From contig NC_133371.1 in the NCBI RefSeq assembly GCF_049309525.1, positions 33,391,966 to 33,455,965 on the forward strand: a stretch of 64,000 nucleotides of DNA, given 5' to 3'. Positions 24,385 through 36,500 of the stretch are shown in pieces. The notes below the pieces were generated by a model. That model ran no database searches and was not told the DNA's origin. It worked only from the letters and a program-made list of their open reading frames with translations. This stretch comes from Garra rufa (lineage: Eukaryota > Chordata > Actinopteri > Cypriniformes > Cyprinidae). Position numbers and translations under genes: made by a program. Each line of letters opens with the position of its first letter. Positions within the stretch are counted from its first letter, which is position 1.

Positions 24385-25559
24385 GTCATATTGCTTACTG
24401 TATAGCGCCACCAATAGTGCAATTTACGAGCATTTATTTCCTGAGGCGCGCGTTTCAGACCTTTATTCCCTTTTTTCCGTTTATACAATTTACAGTTTTA
24501 TTTGTATATCCAGTTTTAAGACAAAACAAAAGGCATAATAAGAATTCAGACAAAACTGCAGCGTTCCAGCACGTCCTAAAGCCTGTGTCATTATCTAAGA
24601 TTTCAGCCATTATTGTGAAGATGATGCAAGATTACCAAGCACGAGGTTACAATACCGGTACACCCCAAAAACCAGCTTGTGGGCGCTATAGTGGGTTGTA
24701 CCACTCTGTTTCATTTAATAGGGGTGGGCGATTTAGATGTAAAATAATTTTACAAACATAACAAACGCAGTTTGAAGCAAAATGCGATGCAATATTGTCA
24801 TATTGTTTGATTTGGTAAAATCGATTACGGTTATAGCCCACATAAGACACGCCTAGTTGAGTTCTTCAGGGAACTCAAATCAGTTTCCACTACAATTTCC
24901 TGTGGGTCGGACGATACGGATAGACAGTAGAGCATCTGCGCCTCCTGCATCACATTTCCATCAGATTGTATATGAGCTTTAATATATCCAAACCATCGAA
25001 TATAAACCGCCTTCAAGCCGAAACAGTCGATTTCAAAACCTAAGCTCATTTCCTTTTGATTCGTTATAAGGTAAGGTGATTTTTTTTTCTATTTTAATTA
25101 TGCTGATTTAACATAGGCTACGGGGTGATGAGAGAACGGCTGCGCAATCACATGCAGTGTGTATGATGAAATCTCGCACATGGGTGACATAGTAAATTCG
25201 GCCGGGGGGTCTAAAATTAAGTTCTATATAAATATATATTGTGTGTCATTCGTAAATAATGATTTATTTACGCGTAATCGCCTATTTTCAGCCAGTAGGC
25301 TATGATAAAACCGCCTCATAATTTTTCCTGAAATAAGCGGGATTTAAATCAGATGTACACATATTGTCTTTGATTATAACAAATTATTTACATTAGGCTA
25401 TATTCTTGTCACCATAAGCGCATTTAGATTTCATGACCTTGTTTAAAAAAGCCGTTTTATTTTTGAATAAGCGAATTAAAAAAAAATTATACAGTACATT
25501 CAGTAACGAACAGGCCAAAATGTGTTCTACATGAGGCTGGATTATAAAAAAAGGTGCAG

Positions 25560-25900
25560 CCTTGAGAAAAATCTATTTATCACACGAGCAGCGACTGTGA
25601 GAGCGCGGCCCCGCGCAGCATCATTCACACTTGTACACTCGTGGTTCTGTACACACTATACAAACCATAGCTTCTCAGCCACAAAGGATCGATTTAATAA
25701 CATAACTACTATTATTTTCTTTATTTACTAACCATCTATTGCGAAACCGGCATCCACACCTGCTGTTCTGGGGCGCTGCGGCCACGTGACTACAGAAGGC
25801 GCGCTCTTGTCTGTTTGGGTTCGTATGCAAATGAACAGACCTCGTGCTCCAAAGACGGGCTAAATTATTTAGATGCGAAATATGATCGTGTTCCGAAGCA
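25560..25900 (+). promoter_or_regulatory. slc6a15: candidate slc6a15 promoter / 5' noncoding exon region
   Basis: This is a local GC-richer patch (GAGAGCGCGGCCCCGCGCAG near 25600) in an AT-rich region. It contains CACGTG (GGCCACGTGAC near 25780) and a POU octamer ATGCAAAT (near 25825). The first coding exon of slc6a15 appears to start at a splice acceptor (27427), so a noncoding first exon must lie upstream, and this patch is the best candidate seen. No transcript evidence is available. Confidence 0.3.
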
Positions 25901-26051
25901 TCCAGTTGGCTTGAGTGACATTTAATGTAGGATGGAATAAGCGAGTGATGGTTACTCACAGCCACCTGCCACTGAAAATACCGTGTTGCGCCTTTGCGTT
26001 GTGCATAACATTTTCTGTGACTACAATAAAGGTAACAAATGGTAAAATGTT

Positions 26052-27118
26052 TACATACACCTTGCAGAATCTGCAAAATGGTTATTATTTTACCAAAATA
26101 AGAGGGATCATACAAAATACATGTTATTTTTAATTTAGTACCGACCTGAATAAGAAATTTCACATAAAAGACGTTTACATATAGTCCACAGGAGAAAATA
26201 GTTGAATTTATAAAAATTACCCTGTTCCAAATTTTACATACACTTGATTCTTAATACTGTGTTGTTACCTGAATGATCCTCAGCTGTGTTTTTTGTTCAT
26301 GAGTATTGTTTGTCCTGAACTGTTAAACTGCCCGCTGTTCTTCAGAAAAATCCTTCAGGTCCCACAAATTCTTTGGTTTTGCAGCATTTTTTGTCTATTT
26401 AAACCCTTTCCAACAATAACTGTATGACTTTGAGATCCATCTTTTCACACTGAGGACAACTGAGGGACTCATATGCAACTATTACAGAAGGTTCAAATGC
26501 TCACTGATGCTTCAGGAGGGAAAATGATGCATTAAGAGCCAGGGGTGTAAACTTTTGAACATAATGAAGATGTGTACATTTTTCTTATTTTGCCTTAATA
26601 TCATATTTTTTATTACCCTGATCTTCAAATTCATGCATCGTGTTTCCTTCTAAAGCATCAGTGAGCATTTGAACCTTCTGTAATAGTTGCATATGAGTCC
26701 CTCAGTATGAAAGGATGGATGTCAAAATCATACAGTCTTTGTTGGAAAGGGTTCAAAGAAAAAATGCTGAAAAACCAATAAATTTGTGGGACCTTATGGA
26801 TTTTTTCTGAAGAACAGCGGGCAGTTTAATTGTTCAGGACAAACAGGACTCATGAACAACTGTCACTAAACAAAAAAAAAACACAGCTGTGGATCATTCA
26901 GGTAACAACAAGAGTATTAAGAATCACTTTTGAACAGGGTTGTTTTTATAAATTCAACTATTATTTTCTCTTGTGGACAATATGTAAACATATTTAATGT
27001 GAAATATCAGTACTAAATAAAAAATAACATGCATTTTGTACGATTCCTTTAATTTTGGTATAATGATTAACATTTTTGCAAATTCTGCAAACTGTAAACT
27101 TTTGACCTCAACCGTAAT
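26052..27118. repeat. foldback repeat D, copy 2
   Basis: This copy has the same arrangement as copy 1 at 20150. It begins TTTACATACACCTTGCAGAA, the arms contain GACAACTGAGGGACTCATA and its complement, and it ends GCAAACTGTAAACTTTTGAC. It lies about 300 bp upstream of the first coding exon of slc6a15. Confidence 0.8.
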
Positions 27119-27445
27119 GTATTAATTATCCAAACTACCTAATATTTTCTGGGAATTACACTTGTCTCATCCATATAGGATATAAAGTAGGAGGAGGGGC
27201 CTGCGCTTATTTAGCTAATTAAAAAACAACTGCGTCTGCCTGTCAGTCACCATTAGCATTGAGTTAGACTGATATGTCTTTAGAGGGCAGGAGTTTTGAA
27301 AAAGCTGAAGATGTCAGGGTGCCGTCTAGCGAAAAGTATTAAAAAATCATGCAAATTATTGACACATTGCATCATGCCAGGGGAATTAACCTGTCTAGTT
27401 TCTGTTCTTTGTTTTTGTATCTAACAGGAAACCTGTAGCGTAAAA

Positions 27446-27457
27446 ATGAGAAGATAA
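27446..27457 (+). promoter_or_regulatory. slc6a15: three-codon upstream ORF in slc6a15 5' UTR
   Basis: ATG AGA AGA TAA is the only upstream ATG in the inferred leader between the acceptor-like site at 27427 (tract TTTGTATCTAACAG) and the start codon at 27599. A minimal reading frame of this kind can reduce translation of the main frame. The effect here is inference. Confidence 0.4.
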
Positions 27458-27598
27458 ATATTGTCAACCCACACTTTCCTCCATTGACTAAATCCCACTC
27501 TCTGACCTGCCTTTATACTTTTGACCTCAACCTGCCCTGCCGAAAAGGACTTCCTAAAAAAATCTCTCCCTCCCCATTGCCAAAAAAGACATTTTCAA

Positions 27599-30500
27599 AT
27601 GCCCAAAAACAGCAAAAACGTCAAGAGAGAGATTGACGATGACGAAGTTACGGAATCTGTCAAAGATTTGCTCTCCAATGAAGACAACTGTGAGGACTCT
27701 TTTAAGAAGAGCTCTCTAATGGTAGGAGATGTTAAACAGAATAAAGAGCGGGATGTTGAGGAAGGCTCAGAGGAGGAGGAAGAGGAGGAGGAAGAAGAGA
27801 GGCCTGCCTGGAGCAGCAAACTCCAGTACATCCTAGCCCAGGTGGGCTTCTCAGTGGGCCTGGGCAACGTCTGGAGGTTTCCCTATTTGTGCCAGAAAAA
27901 TGGTGGCGGTAGGTTACGATGAACGAATTGACACACGCTTAGACACAAAAGAACTGCATTTACACCTACAACCTAAAGTCAGACATATGCCTGACACCTC
28001 TTTTGCAAGTTCTCATTATGCATTTCCTCTTTCACTTCCTTCTTCAAGTCTAGTCAGTGTGTTTTCAGTGCCAGAGGTCTTTCGAGAAAACGCAGAGTTC
28101 AAATAAAATGCCATTTTGGGGTATCATAATTCATATTATAACTAAGCAACACATTTTTAGTCAACACAAACTCCTTTGGCTAGAGTAACTGGAGTTAGAA
28201 TAGTACAATCAATGAATATATCAATCAATAAAAACAACTTAGAATTAGTTGTTTGAGAGAGAAAGAGATCTGAATTCCCACAACAGGCAGGTATGGCCTT
28301 GAAATGAATCGTTTTGCTTGTGCAGGATAATCACAGGTTATATTACCCATCTCTGATTATACAAAGCTGTTTAATGTCAAGAGAAAGCAGATTACAGCTC
28401 CTTACCCTGGTTTCCCTGAGAGCAATGACATGCATTAGATATGATTACTTGTGTCTTTTTCTTTGTTCTCCTTATTTCATTTGCAAAAGACACTTTCAGA
28501 GAAAGTCAATGACTTCTGTATCAGATAGAAACACGGAAGAGAAGCAAGCTATCATTTTATAAAGCATGCATCTGTCTTACTTTTGGGTTTCATATAGTAG
28601 TAACTATTGTGTTTGTACTGTATAGTCATACAGTAGTTTGTTTCAAAGACATGTTGTCTGCATTTGAGTTTGACCACAACCCTGCCATGTCTTACTTTCC
28701 AGGTTATAATAAGTGAGTGTGGCCACCCTGCTGTGCAGATCAGTAATTAGATTAAATAGGCCACTGTGTGTGGGCCGTGTCTGTCTCTGTCTTTGCCAGG
28801 GCAGAGCACCCACAACACTGCACCATCTGTGTGCCATCAATGACAGCACGTTTTGTCCTCAAAGAAACACCCCTACAACGTTTTGCTGCCTCAGTCTGCC
28901 AGATGTCATCTTATGCACAACCTGTAGAGTCACCAGTTCTTCCGCCAGCATCCCACAGTGTCTCAATATGACCTACATTACAAATCTTAAACAAAATGGA
29001 AAACACTCTAAAAACGATTTGAAAGTTAATTGGGCACAAGACTTGTAAATTCCTATTGTTGGCTACAATAAAGTTGATTAATAAATTATTTTATTAGTTA
29101 AAACATTGAAATCGTTGACAAAGCTCTTCCATTTCATTACGTAGCAAAGTCTGGGTAAGGTGCGAGCTCCAGAAATTGGATTAAGCCTATATAACAGAGA
29201 GAATCGATACTAAATGGCCTGAAATTGTTAATGACATTACCCAAAGCCTGGACTGTAAGGTTGGCACCCAACAAAACTGAAACTAAAACTATAACCATAA
29301 AAATACAAAAAAACAAACTACTTAAAATGACAAAAAACATACAATTACAAAAATGTTAACTAAGCAACTAAACAGAAAATATAAAAACAAAAACTCTATT
29401 ATTTTTTTAATAAAATATACTGCAGTGCATAGACTACCAGTTTAAGATTCAAAAGTTTAAGATTTTTAATGTTTTTTCTTTTAAAGAAGTCTCTTCTGCT
29501 CACCAAGCATGCATTTATTAGATCCAAAGTACAGCAAAAACAGTAAAAAATTGAAATATTTTTACTATTTAAAATAACTGTTTTCCATTTGGATATATTT
29601 TGAAATGTAATTTATTCCTGTGATCAAATCTAAATTTTCAGCATCCTTACTTCAGTTACACATGATCCTTTGAAATCCATCTAATATGCTGATTGGCTGC
29701 TCAAAAAACGTTTTTTTATTGGTGTTATTATCATCAACATTTAGAACAGTGGAAGATCCTAATCCTAAATCTAAAATAAAAAGCTTTTGTAACATTATAC
29801 ACTACCATTCAAAAGCTTAGTCGGTATTTTTTTTTTTAATTAATGCTTTTATTTATTTTTTGATGATAAAGATATTTATATTGTTACAAAAGATTTCTAT
29901 TTCAGATAATTCCTGTTCTTCTAAACATTCTATTCATCAAAAAAAATAAAACGTTTTTTACTACTTTTTACTAAAACTACCGTTTTCAACATAATATTAA
30001 TAAATGTTTTTTGAGCAGCAAATCAGAATAAATGCAGGCTTGGTGAGCAGAAGAGATGGCTTTAGAAAACATTAAAAATCTTCATCAACATCAACAACTT
30101 TTGACAGGTAGTACACATCTTGATGAATACCTGTCATTTCCTCTTTGTAAATGATGCTTCAGTTTATGTATCAAAATAGATGTATCTAAATATAACAGTG
30201 GTGTTAAAAATCATTACAGTAGTCTGAATCTCAGTAGGTTCCAGTGTTGTTAAAGCACATGACTTCAACATGTTGGAGAAGCAGCAGCCCTACAGAACTC
30301 TCAAAGCAATGCCATTGTATTGAAGTCATTCCCCATAAGGCACTGGGAAGGAATGTGCTATCCTGTGCCATTGGCAATGCTTGAATAGTTTTAAAATGTC
30401 AGTCTTGTCCTTCTTTGGCTCTCTGTAAACAGTTTAAGTCAAGAGAGAAAATATTTGCAATTAATCCCAGTGGGTTACACCATTCATTCATATTTTGTAA

Positions 30501-33500
30501 AATACTGTAAGATTGGATCAATGTTGCTATTGTTAACTAAAAATAAAAACAGTTTTCATTAATTGAAATATGAGATGAATAAAAAAATAAATAATAATAA
30601 AAAATTTGCCTTGGTAACTAACTGAAGTTTGAAGTACTGCAACCACTAAAAATTAAATAATTTAATGCAAATGAAAGCAAGTTAAATGTAAAATGCAAAC
30701 TGGAAATATAAAAATAATATCTTATTAAAAATATGAATAAATACTATTAATATAATAATTAATACTAAAAAATAATACTAAAATAAAATGGAAACAGCAA
30801 AAAAAATGTACATGATTATAAATATCATTATAAATAACCATAAACCCAAAAAATACATTAAGAAATAATTATTATAAATAAATGAAATGTAATTATTTAG
30901 AAACAAATAAGTATAATACCAAAAACAAAGCAATTGTGTTTGTTTAGGTGAAATATATGACACCAAAAACAGCAGTTTAAAAATAGTCAAAGACTGACCT
31001 TGACCTTGAAAAACATTTGATTTGGTTAAAGGAATAGTTCAACCAAAAATGAAAATTCTGTCATTAATTACCAACCCTCATGTCATTCCAAACCCATAAG
31101 ACCTTTGTTCATCTTTGGAACACAAATTAGGATATTTTTCATGAAATCTGTTGAAATAGTTCATGTGACATCAGTGGTTCAACCTTAGTGTAACGAAGCT
31201 ACAAGAAAATGTTTTGTGCGCAAAGAAAACAAAAATTATCATTTTATTTAACAATTTATTCTCTTCCGTGTCAGTCTTTGTCAGTTCAAGAGAGTACCAG
31301 AATTGACATATATTTTATATTTGGGTGAACTATCACTTAATTGTTTTAAATGAATTATATACTGTCACTTGTGGCATTAATATACTGTATCTGACATACT
31401 GCACATCTCAAGTCCTGTATATACCAGTGTGGAAGTTTAAGAGTCATAACCATAAGTTCTCCTCTTTGTAGGAGCGTATCTGGTTCCCTACCTCATTCTG
31501 CTGCTGGTGATAGGGATTCCCCTCTTCTTCCTGGAGCTAGCAGTGGGCCAGCGCATCCGACGAGGCAGTATTGGAGTGTGGAACTACATCAGCCCACGTC
31601 TGGGTGGCATTGGCTTTGCCAGCTGTTTGGTGAATATCAGTGCTTTCATAAGGACATACCATAATTCAAGTGCACTGTATAGAAATAGCCAAACTTGGAT
31701 ACTGTCTTTGCTCAAGGGAAAGGCAATTAATTAAACCATTTAAAGACTTATAGATGGTGTACCCCATACATTTGATTGCATTCTCTGTTATTGTAGGTGT
31801 GCTTTTTTGTGGCTCTTTACTACAACGTCATCATCGGCTGGAGTCTCTTCTACTTCTCGCAGTCCTTCCAGCAGCCTCTTCCTTGGCACGAGTGTCCCCT
31901 GGTCAAAAACAAAACTAATACATGTAAGACAACTTAAAGAAGGACCGGAAATTACACATTTAATGTTTAAAACACAATTATTTGGACAGAAACTATATTT
32001 TAATGTACTAAAGGACTTTTCTGATCAATCATTTTAATGTGTAGATGTCGAACCAGAGTGTGAGAAAAGTTCAGCCACTACGTACTACTGGTATCGTGTG
32101 GCCCTGGACATCTCTGATTCCATTTCTGAGAGCGGAGGACTTAACTGGAGGATGACTTTGTGCCTGTTGGCTGCTTGGACCATGGTGTGTCTTGCTATGA
32201 TCAAGGGTATCCAGTCTTCTGGAAAGGTAAGAAAAGTGTTTTGCATTTTTGTCTAGGAAAGTTTGCCTTTGGCCACACAATAAAAGTCAGCCGAGACCTC
32301 AAGGAATGTCTTAAAAGCAACACAGAGAGAAACACTGACCTTTAGACTGATCCTTCCTATGTTAGTGAGAACCATCAGGTTCTCATGTGATCCATGCCTG
32401 TGTGATGTTGTGAAACATGATGCAGCATCCATACGGATAAGCCCACATGTGGTACTCTGCATGAATGTGCTTTTGACCCAGTTCACTTTGGGCAGCTGAT
32501 CAAATCGTGTGAGGATTGAAACCTCTTAAAGGGATAGTTTATGAGTCGATGAGTTTATTTCTTCAGGTCAGATTTGGGGAAATTTAGCATTAGTTTATAT
32601 CTCACAATTCTGAGAAAAAAAATCTGAAAAAAAAAGTCAAAATTGCGAGATATAAACTCACAATTGAGGGAAAAAAAGGTCAGAATTGCCAGATATAAAC
32701 TCGCAACTGAGAGAAAAAAGTCAGCATTCTGAGACATAAACTTGCAATTGAGAGAGAAAAAAGTCAGAATTATGAGATATAAATTCGTAATTGAGAGAAA
32801 AATTTAAGAATTGCTAGAAAAAAGTCCAGAATTGCGAGATATAAACTTGCAATTTAGAGAAAAAAGTCAGAATGACTAGAAAAAGTCAGAATGGTGAGAT
32901 ATAAATTCGCAGTTGAGAGAAAAAGTCAGAATTACAAGATATAAACTCGCAATTGAAAGGAAAAGTCAGAATTGTGACACATAAACTCGCAGTTGAGAAA
33001 AAAAGTCAGAATTGCTAGAAAAGTCAGAATGGTGAGATATAAATTCGCAGTTGAGAGAAAAAGTCAGAATTACAAGATATAAACTCGCAATTGAAAGGAA
33101 AAGTCAGAATTGTGACACATAAACTCGCAGTTGAGAAAAAAAGTCAGAATTGCTAGAAAAGTCAGAATGGTGAGATATAAATTCGCAGTCGAGAGAAAAA
33201 GTCAGAATTACAAGATATAAACTCGCAATTGAAAGGAAAAGTCAGAATTGTGACACATAAACTCGCAGTTGAGAAAAAAAGTCAGAATTGCTAGAAAAGT
33301 CAGAACTGTGAGATATAAATTCGCAGTTGAGAAAAAAAGTCAGAATTGCTAGAAAAGTCAGAATGGTGAGATATAAATTCGCAGTTGAGAGAAAAAGTCA
33401 GAATTACAAGATATAAACTCGCAATTGAAAGGAAAAGTCAGAACTGTGACATATAAACTCGCAGTTGAGAAAAAAAGTCAGAATTTCTAGAAAAGTCAGA

Positions 33501-36500
33501 ACTGTGAGATATAAATTCGCAATTGAGAGAAAAAAATCTGAATTGCTAGAAAAGTCAGAATTGTGACATACAAACTTGCAGAATTACTAAAAAAGTCAGA
33601 ATTACTAGAAAAAGTCAGATTTGCAAGATATAAAATCGGAACTGAGGAAAAAAAACAGAATTGCAAGTTAATATCCTGCAATTTTATATCTCGCAATTGA
33701 GAGAAAAAAGTCAGAATTGCGAGATATAAACTCGCAATTGAGAGAAAAAAAGTCAGAATTGTGAGAAATAAACTCGCAATTGAGAGAAAAAAAGTCAGAA
33801 TTGCAAGTTTATATCCTGCAATACTGACTTCTTCCAATTCTTACTTTATAACTCACAATTGCAAGTCTATGTCATGCAATTCTGAGGAAAAAAGTTTGAA
33901 TTGCGAGTTTATATCTGACTACGTATTTTTAGTGTATATGTTAAAAGAAAAATGTCTCAATAACCACACAGAAAATACATTACAAAGTGCAAAGTATATT
34001 ACTAAATTGACGTTTGCTTATGATCGATCATATATAGAGGTTTCTGGTAAACATATAATCCATTCCCAGTTAAAGGGACAGCAGATGGATTTCTACTGTT
34101 TAAGTGTGGCCCCTCAGTCAGTAAGGATTTCATAGTATGGGGATATAGCATACTATACTCTGCAGGGGATAAGGATAGTCTAAAGCCTAATCTGGGATTT
34201 ACCTCACAAAAGAATACAAATGTCTCATTCAACATTCCCAGAAAGTGTAATTCTTACAGTGCCATTCCTTTTTTTTCCTTTTTGTAATTTTGTGTGCACA
34301 AATAGCATAGTAATGCTAGTTGCCATGGTTTTATGTGCACCATCCCCATTCACAGTTCTGTGGAGCTGCACCCAATAACCATACTCAACTACAATTATTG
34401 GTGATTGAGGATACTCTACTGTAGAATTAAAGCTGTTTCTGCAGGAATATGGGTAGACTGATTTAATGGATCTTTGTAAAACCTTCTTGAGGCTTCATTT
34501 TTGGTAAGCCACAAAGAAAGTGTGTCTTTTAATCTTCTAAGCTGTGGGATAGTTAAACTTTAGGCTTTGTTCTTACTCTGGTCCACCCTTGATGAATCAG
34601 AGATGAGTCAATAGCCTTTTGAGCGCTATGGTCATGCAGTAAAAGCAAGATCAAAGTAAGCCAATAATGTCAATCATCTATGTAATTCTTACAGAAAAGC
34701 TGTTTTGTTTACTTTAAAAAGTGCTTTTTAACTGAAATTAGCTTGTTAAACCCACGTTATTACATGTCAGAGCATGGCTCTATAGCAATGCCTACGTCAG
34801 GGGTTTGATTCCCAGGAAATGCATGAACTGATCAAATATACACCGACCGACAATGCAATGTAAGTGACTTTAAATAAAAATGTCTGCCAAATTCATAAAT
34901 GTGAGTGTTAAACAGGTTTACTATGACATCATGAACATGGTCTGTCCATTGTAGACGTATTCATGATCATAAGCAACTAACTTATGGCTGTTTTAGGGAA
35001 AAATACCCAAATAAAAAATATGAACCCATAAATTATACATGGGCTTTAAGAAATAAGCCAATTATTAAGTGCTGAAATTATAAGTCTCGAAAGTATAAAA
35101 TTATGAAATTATGTTTGGGGTGTGACTGCATGACTTTAGTGAATCCCTAGAAAGAGAAGCAACCGCTCCCAGTAACGCTGGATTCTGAGTCACATCAGTT
35201 TTACTGAAGTATTATTTAAGTTTACATTTATTCAAATAGCAGAGGCATTTTTCTAAAGCGCCTTACAAATGAGGAATATATCAAGGGATTTATCAAAAAG
35301 AGGTGATAAACATGAGAATTACTGATAATACAATAGTAACGTTTCAGAAAAAGTTCAGGAAATACAAGTTGGAACAGGGAGAAATTGAATAAAAGACTGC
35401 AGGATGCAGTGCTGACTGAAGAGATCAGTTTAGTATTATTTATGTATTTTGTATCATCTATATACGATTATAGTATTTATTAATTTTTTAATTTGTTTTT
35501 ATTTTTATCTGATATTTAGTTAAAGTCCTAGTAATTGTGTGTGCCTTAGTCTTTAGTTTGTCTGTTTTTACTATCATCATTGTTTTGTATTTCCATAAAG
35601 CTTTAATTTATTTTAATGGTAACACTTTACAATAAGGTGTCATTTGTTAACACTAGTTAATGTATTAACTGACATGAACAAACAATGAACAACACATTTA
35701 TTATCATATTTATTCATCTTTGTTAATAAGTTAGTTAGTTAGTTAATAAAAATACAGTCATTCAATGTTTATTCATGTTAGTTCACAGTGCATTAACTAA
35801 TGTTAACAAACACAACTTTTTTATGATTTTAATAATATATAGTATATGCTGAAATTAACTAAGATTAATAACTGCTGTAGAAATATTGCTCATTCTTAGT
35901 TCATGTTTACTAATGTTGTTAACTAACGTTAACTAATGAACCTTTTTGTAAAGTGTTACCATTTTTTTAATTTTAATATTTTTTGCACTTAAACTTTACT
36001 TAAGTTAGTTATTATTCAGTTATTTACTTCAATTTTAAGTTAAAAGTATTTAATATTTATATTTTATTATATGTTAGCTTTATTTCAATTTTCAAGAATT
36101 TTTAATAGCTTTAGTTTTTATTTTAAATAACTGTAAGTGCAGAGTCACAAATGATCTCAGGCAACGAGAGAGGCAACTTAACAGCTTATTTCTTTTGATG
36201 TACATGTTTAAAGAAATAAGACTTTGGTTACAACATTCCTCAACAAACCGTAATCAGCATTATCTCATTTTTTCATTCTGTAGATGACTATCCTTGTATT
36301 GTCAAGATAAGTAGACACTTAAGTCTAGGCTTTGTTCGGACAGGCAGAAAAAAAAAATATCTGACTCAAATGCATTTAGCTGCACTCTGAAAAAGAAAAT
36401 ACCACAGTTTTTCGAAACCACATCCACATCCATGATTTTGGAAATATGTTTCAGACTGAATGGACTTGCCAGATCAGAGCTTTTTTAGTTATCTGAGATG

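Larger units (their letters stand above)
14239..27427. other. 13-kb intergenic region between lrriq1 and slc6a15
   Basis: No coding exon is recognised between the two divergent genes. The region holds THAP-repeat copy 2, three foldback-A copies (two interrupted by a hAT and a Tc1-like element), two copies of a 1.1-kb foldback D, a repeat-free block near 18600-19320, and a GC-richer segment near 25560-25900. In mammals TSPAN19 lies between these genes; no tetraspanin-like exon was seen here. Confidence 0.7.
27909..31471. other. slc6a15: slc6a15 intron 1
   Basis: The 3.56-kb intron holds a family-M MITE (29431-30112), a family-N repeat (31029-31338) and AT-rich sequence. The part from about 28260 to 29050 is free of recognised repeats. 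It contains homeodomain-like AT motifs (CAGTAATTAGATTAAA near 28740) and is a candidate conserved noncoding element. No alternative exon was found. Confidence 0.5.

Noticed and set aside
24417..24761. 114-codon plus-strand frame between foldback A and the slc6a15 upstream region
   Set aside because: No family similarity, lies in repeat-adjacent AT-rich DNA, and lacks plausible splice partners.
25675..26163. 162-codon open frame on the minus strand
   Set aside because: It runs from unique sequence into foldback repeat D and shows no domain, signal or splice support.
32590..33905. CRISPR-like regularly spaced repeats
   Set aside because: The units are contiguous tandem variants without unique spacers, inside a vertebrate intron; this is a minisatellite.
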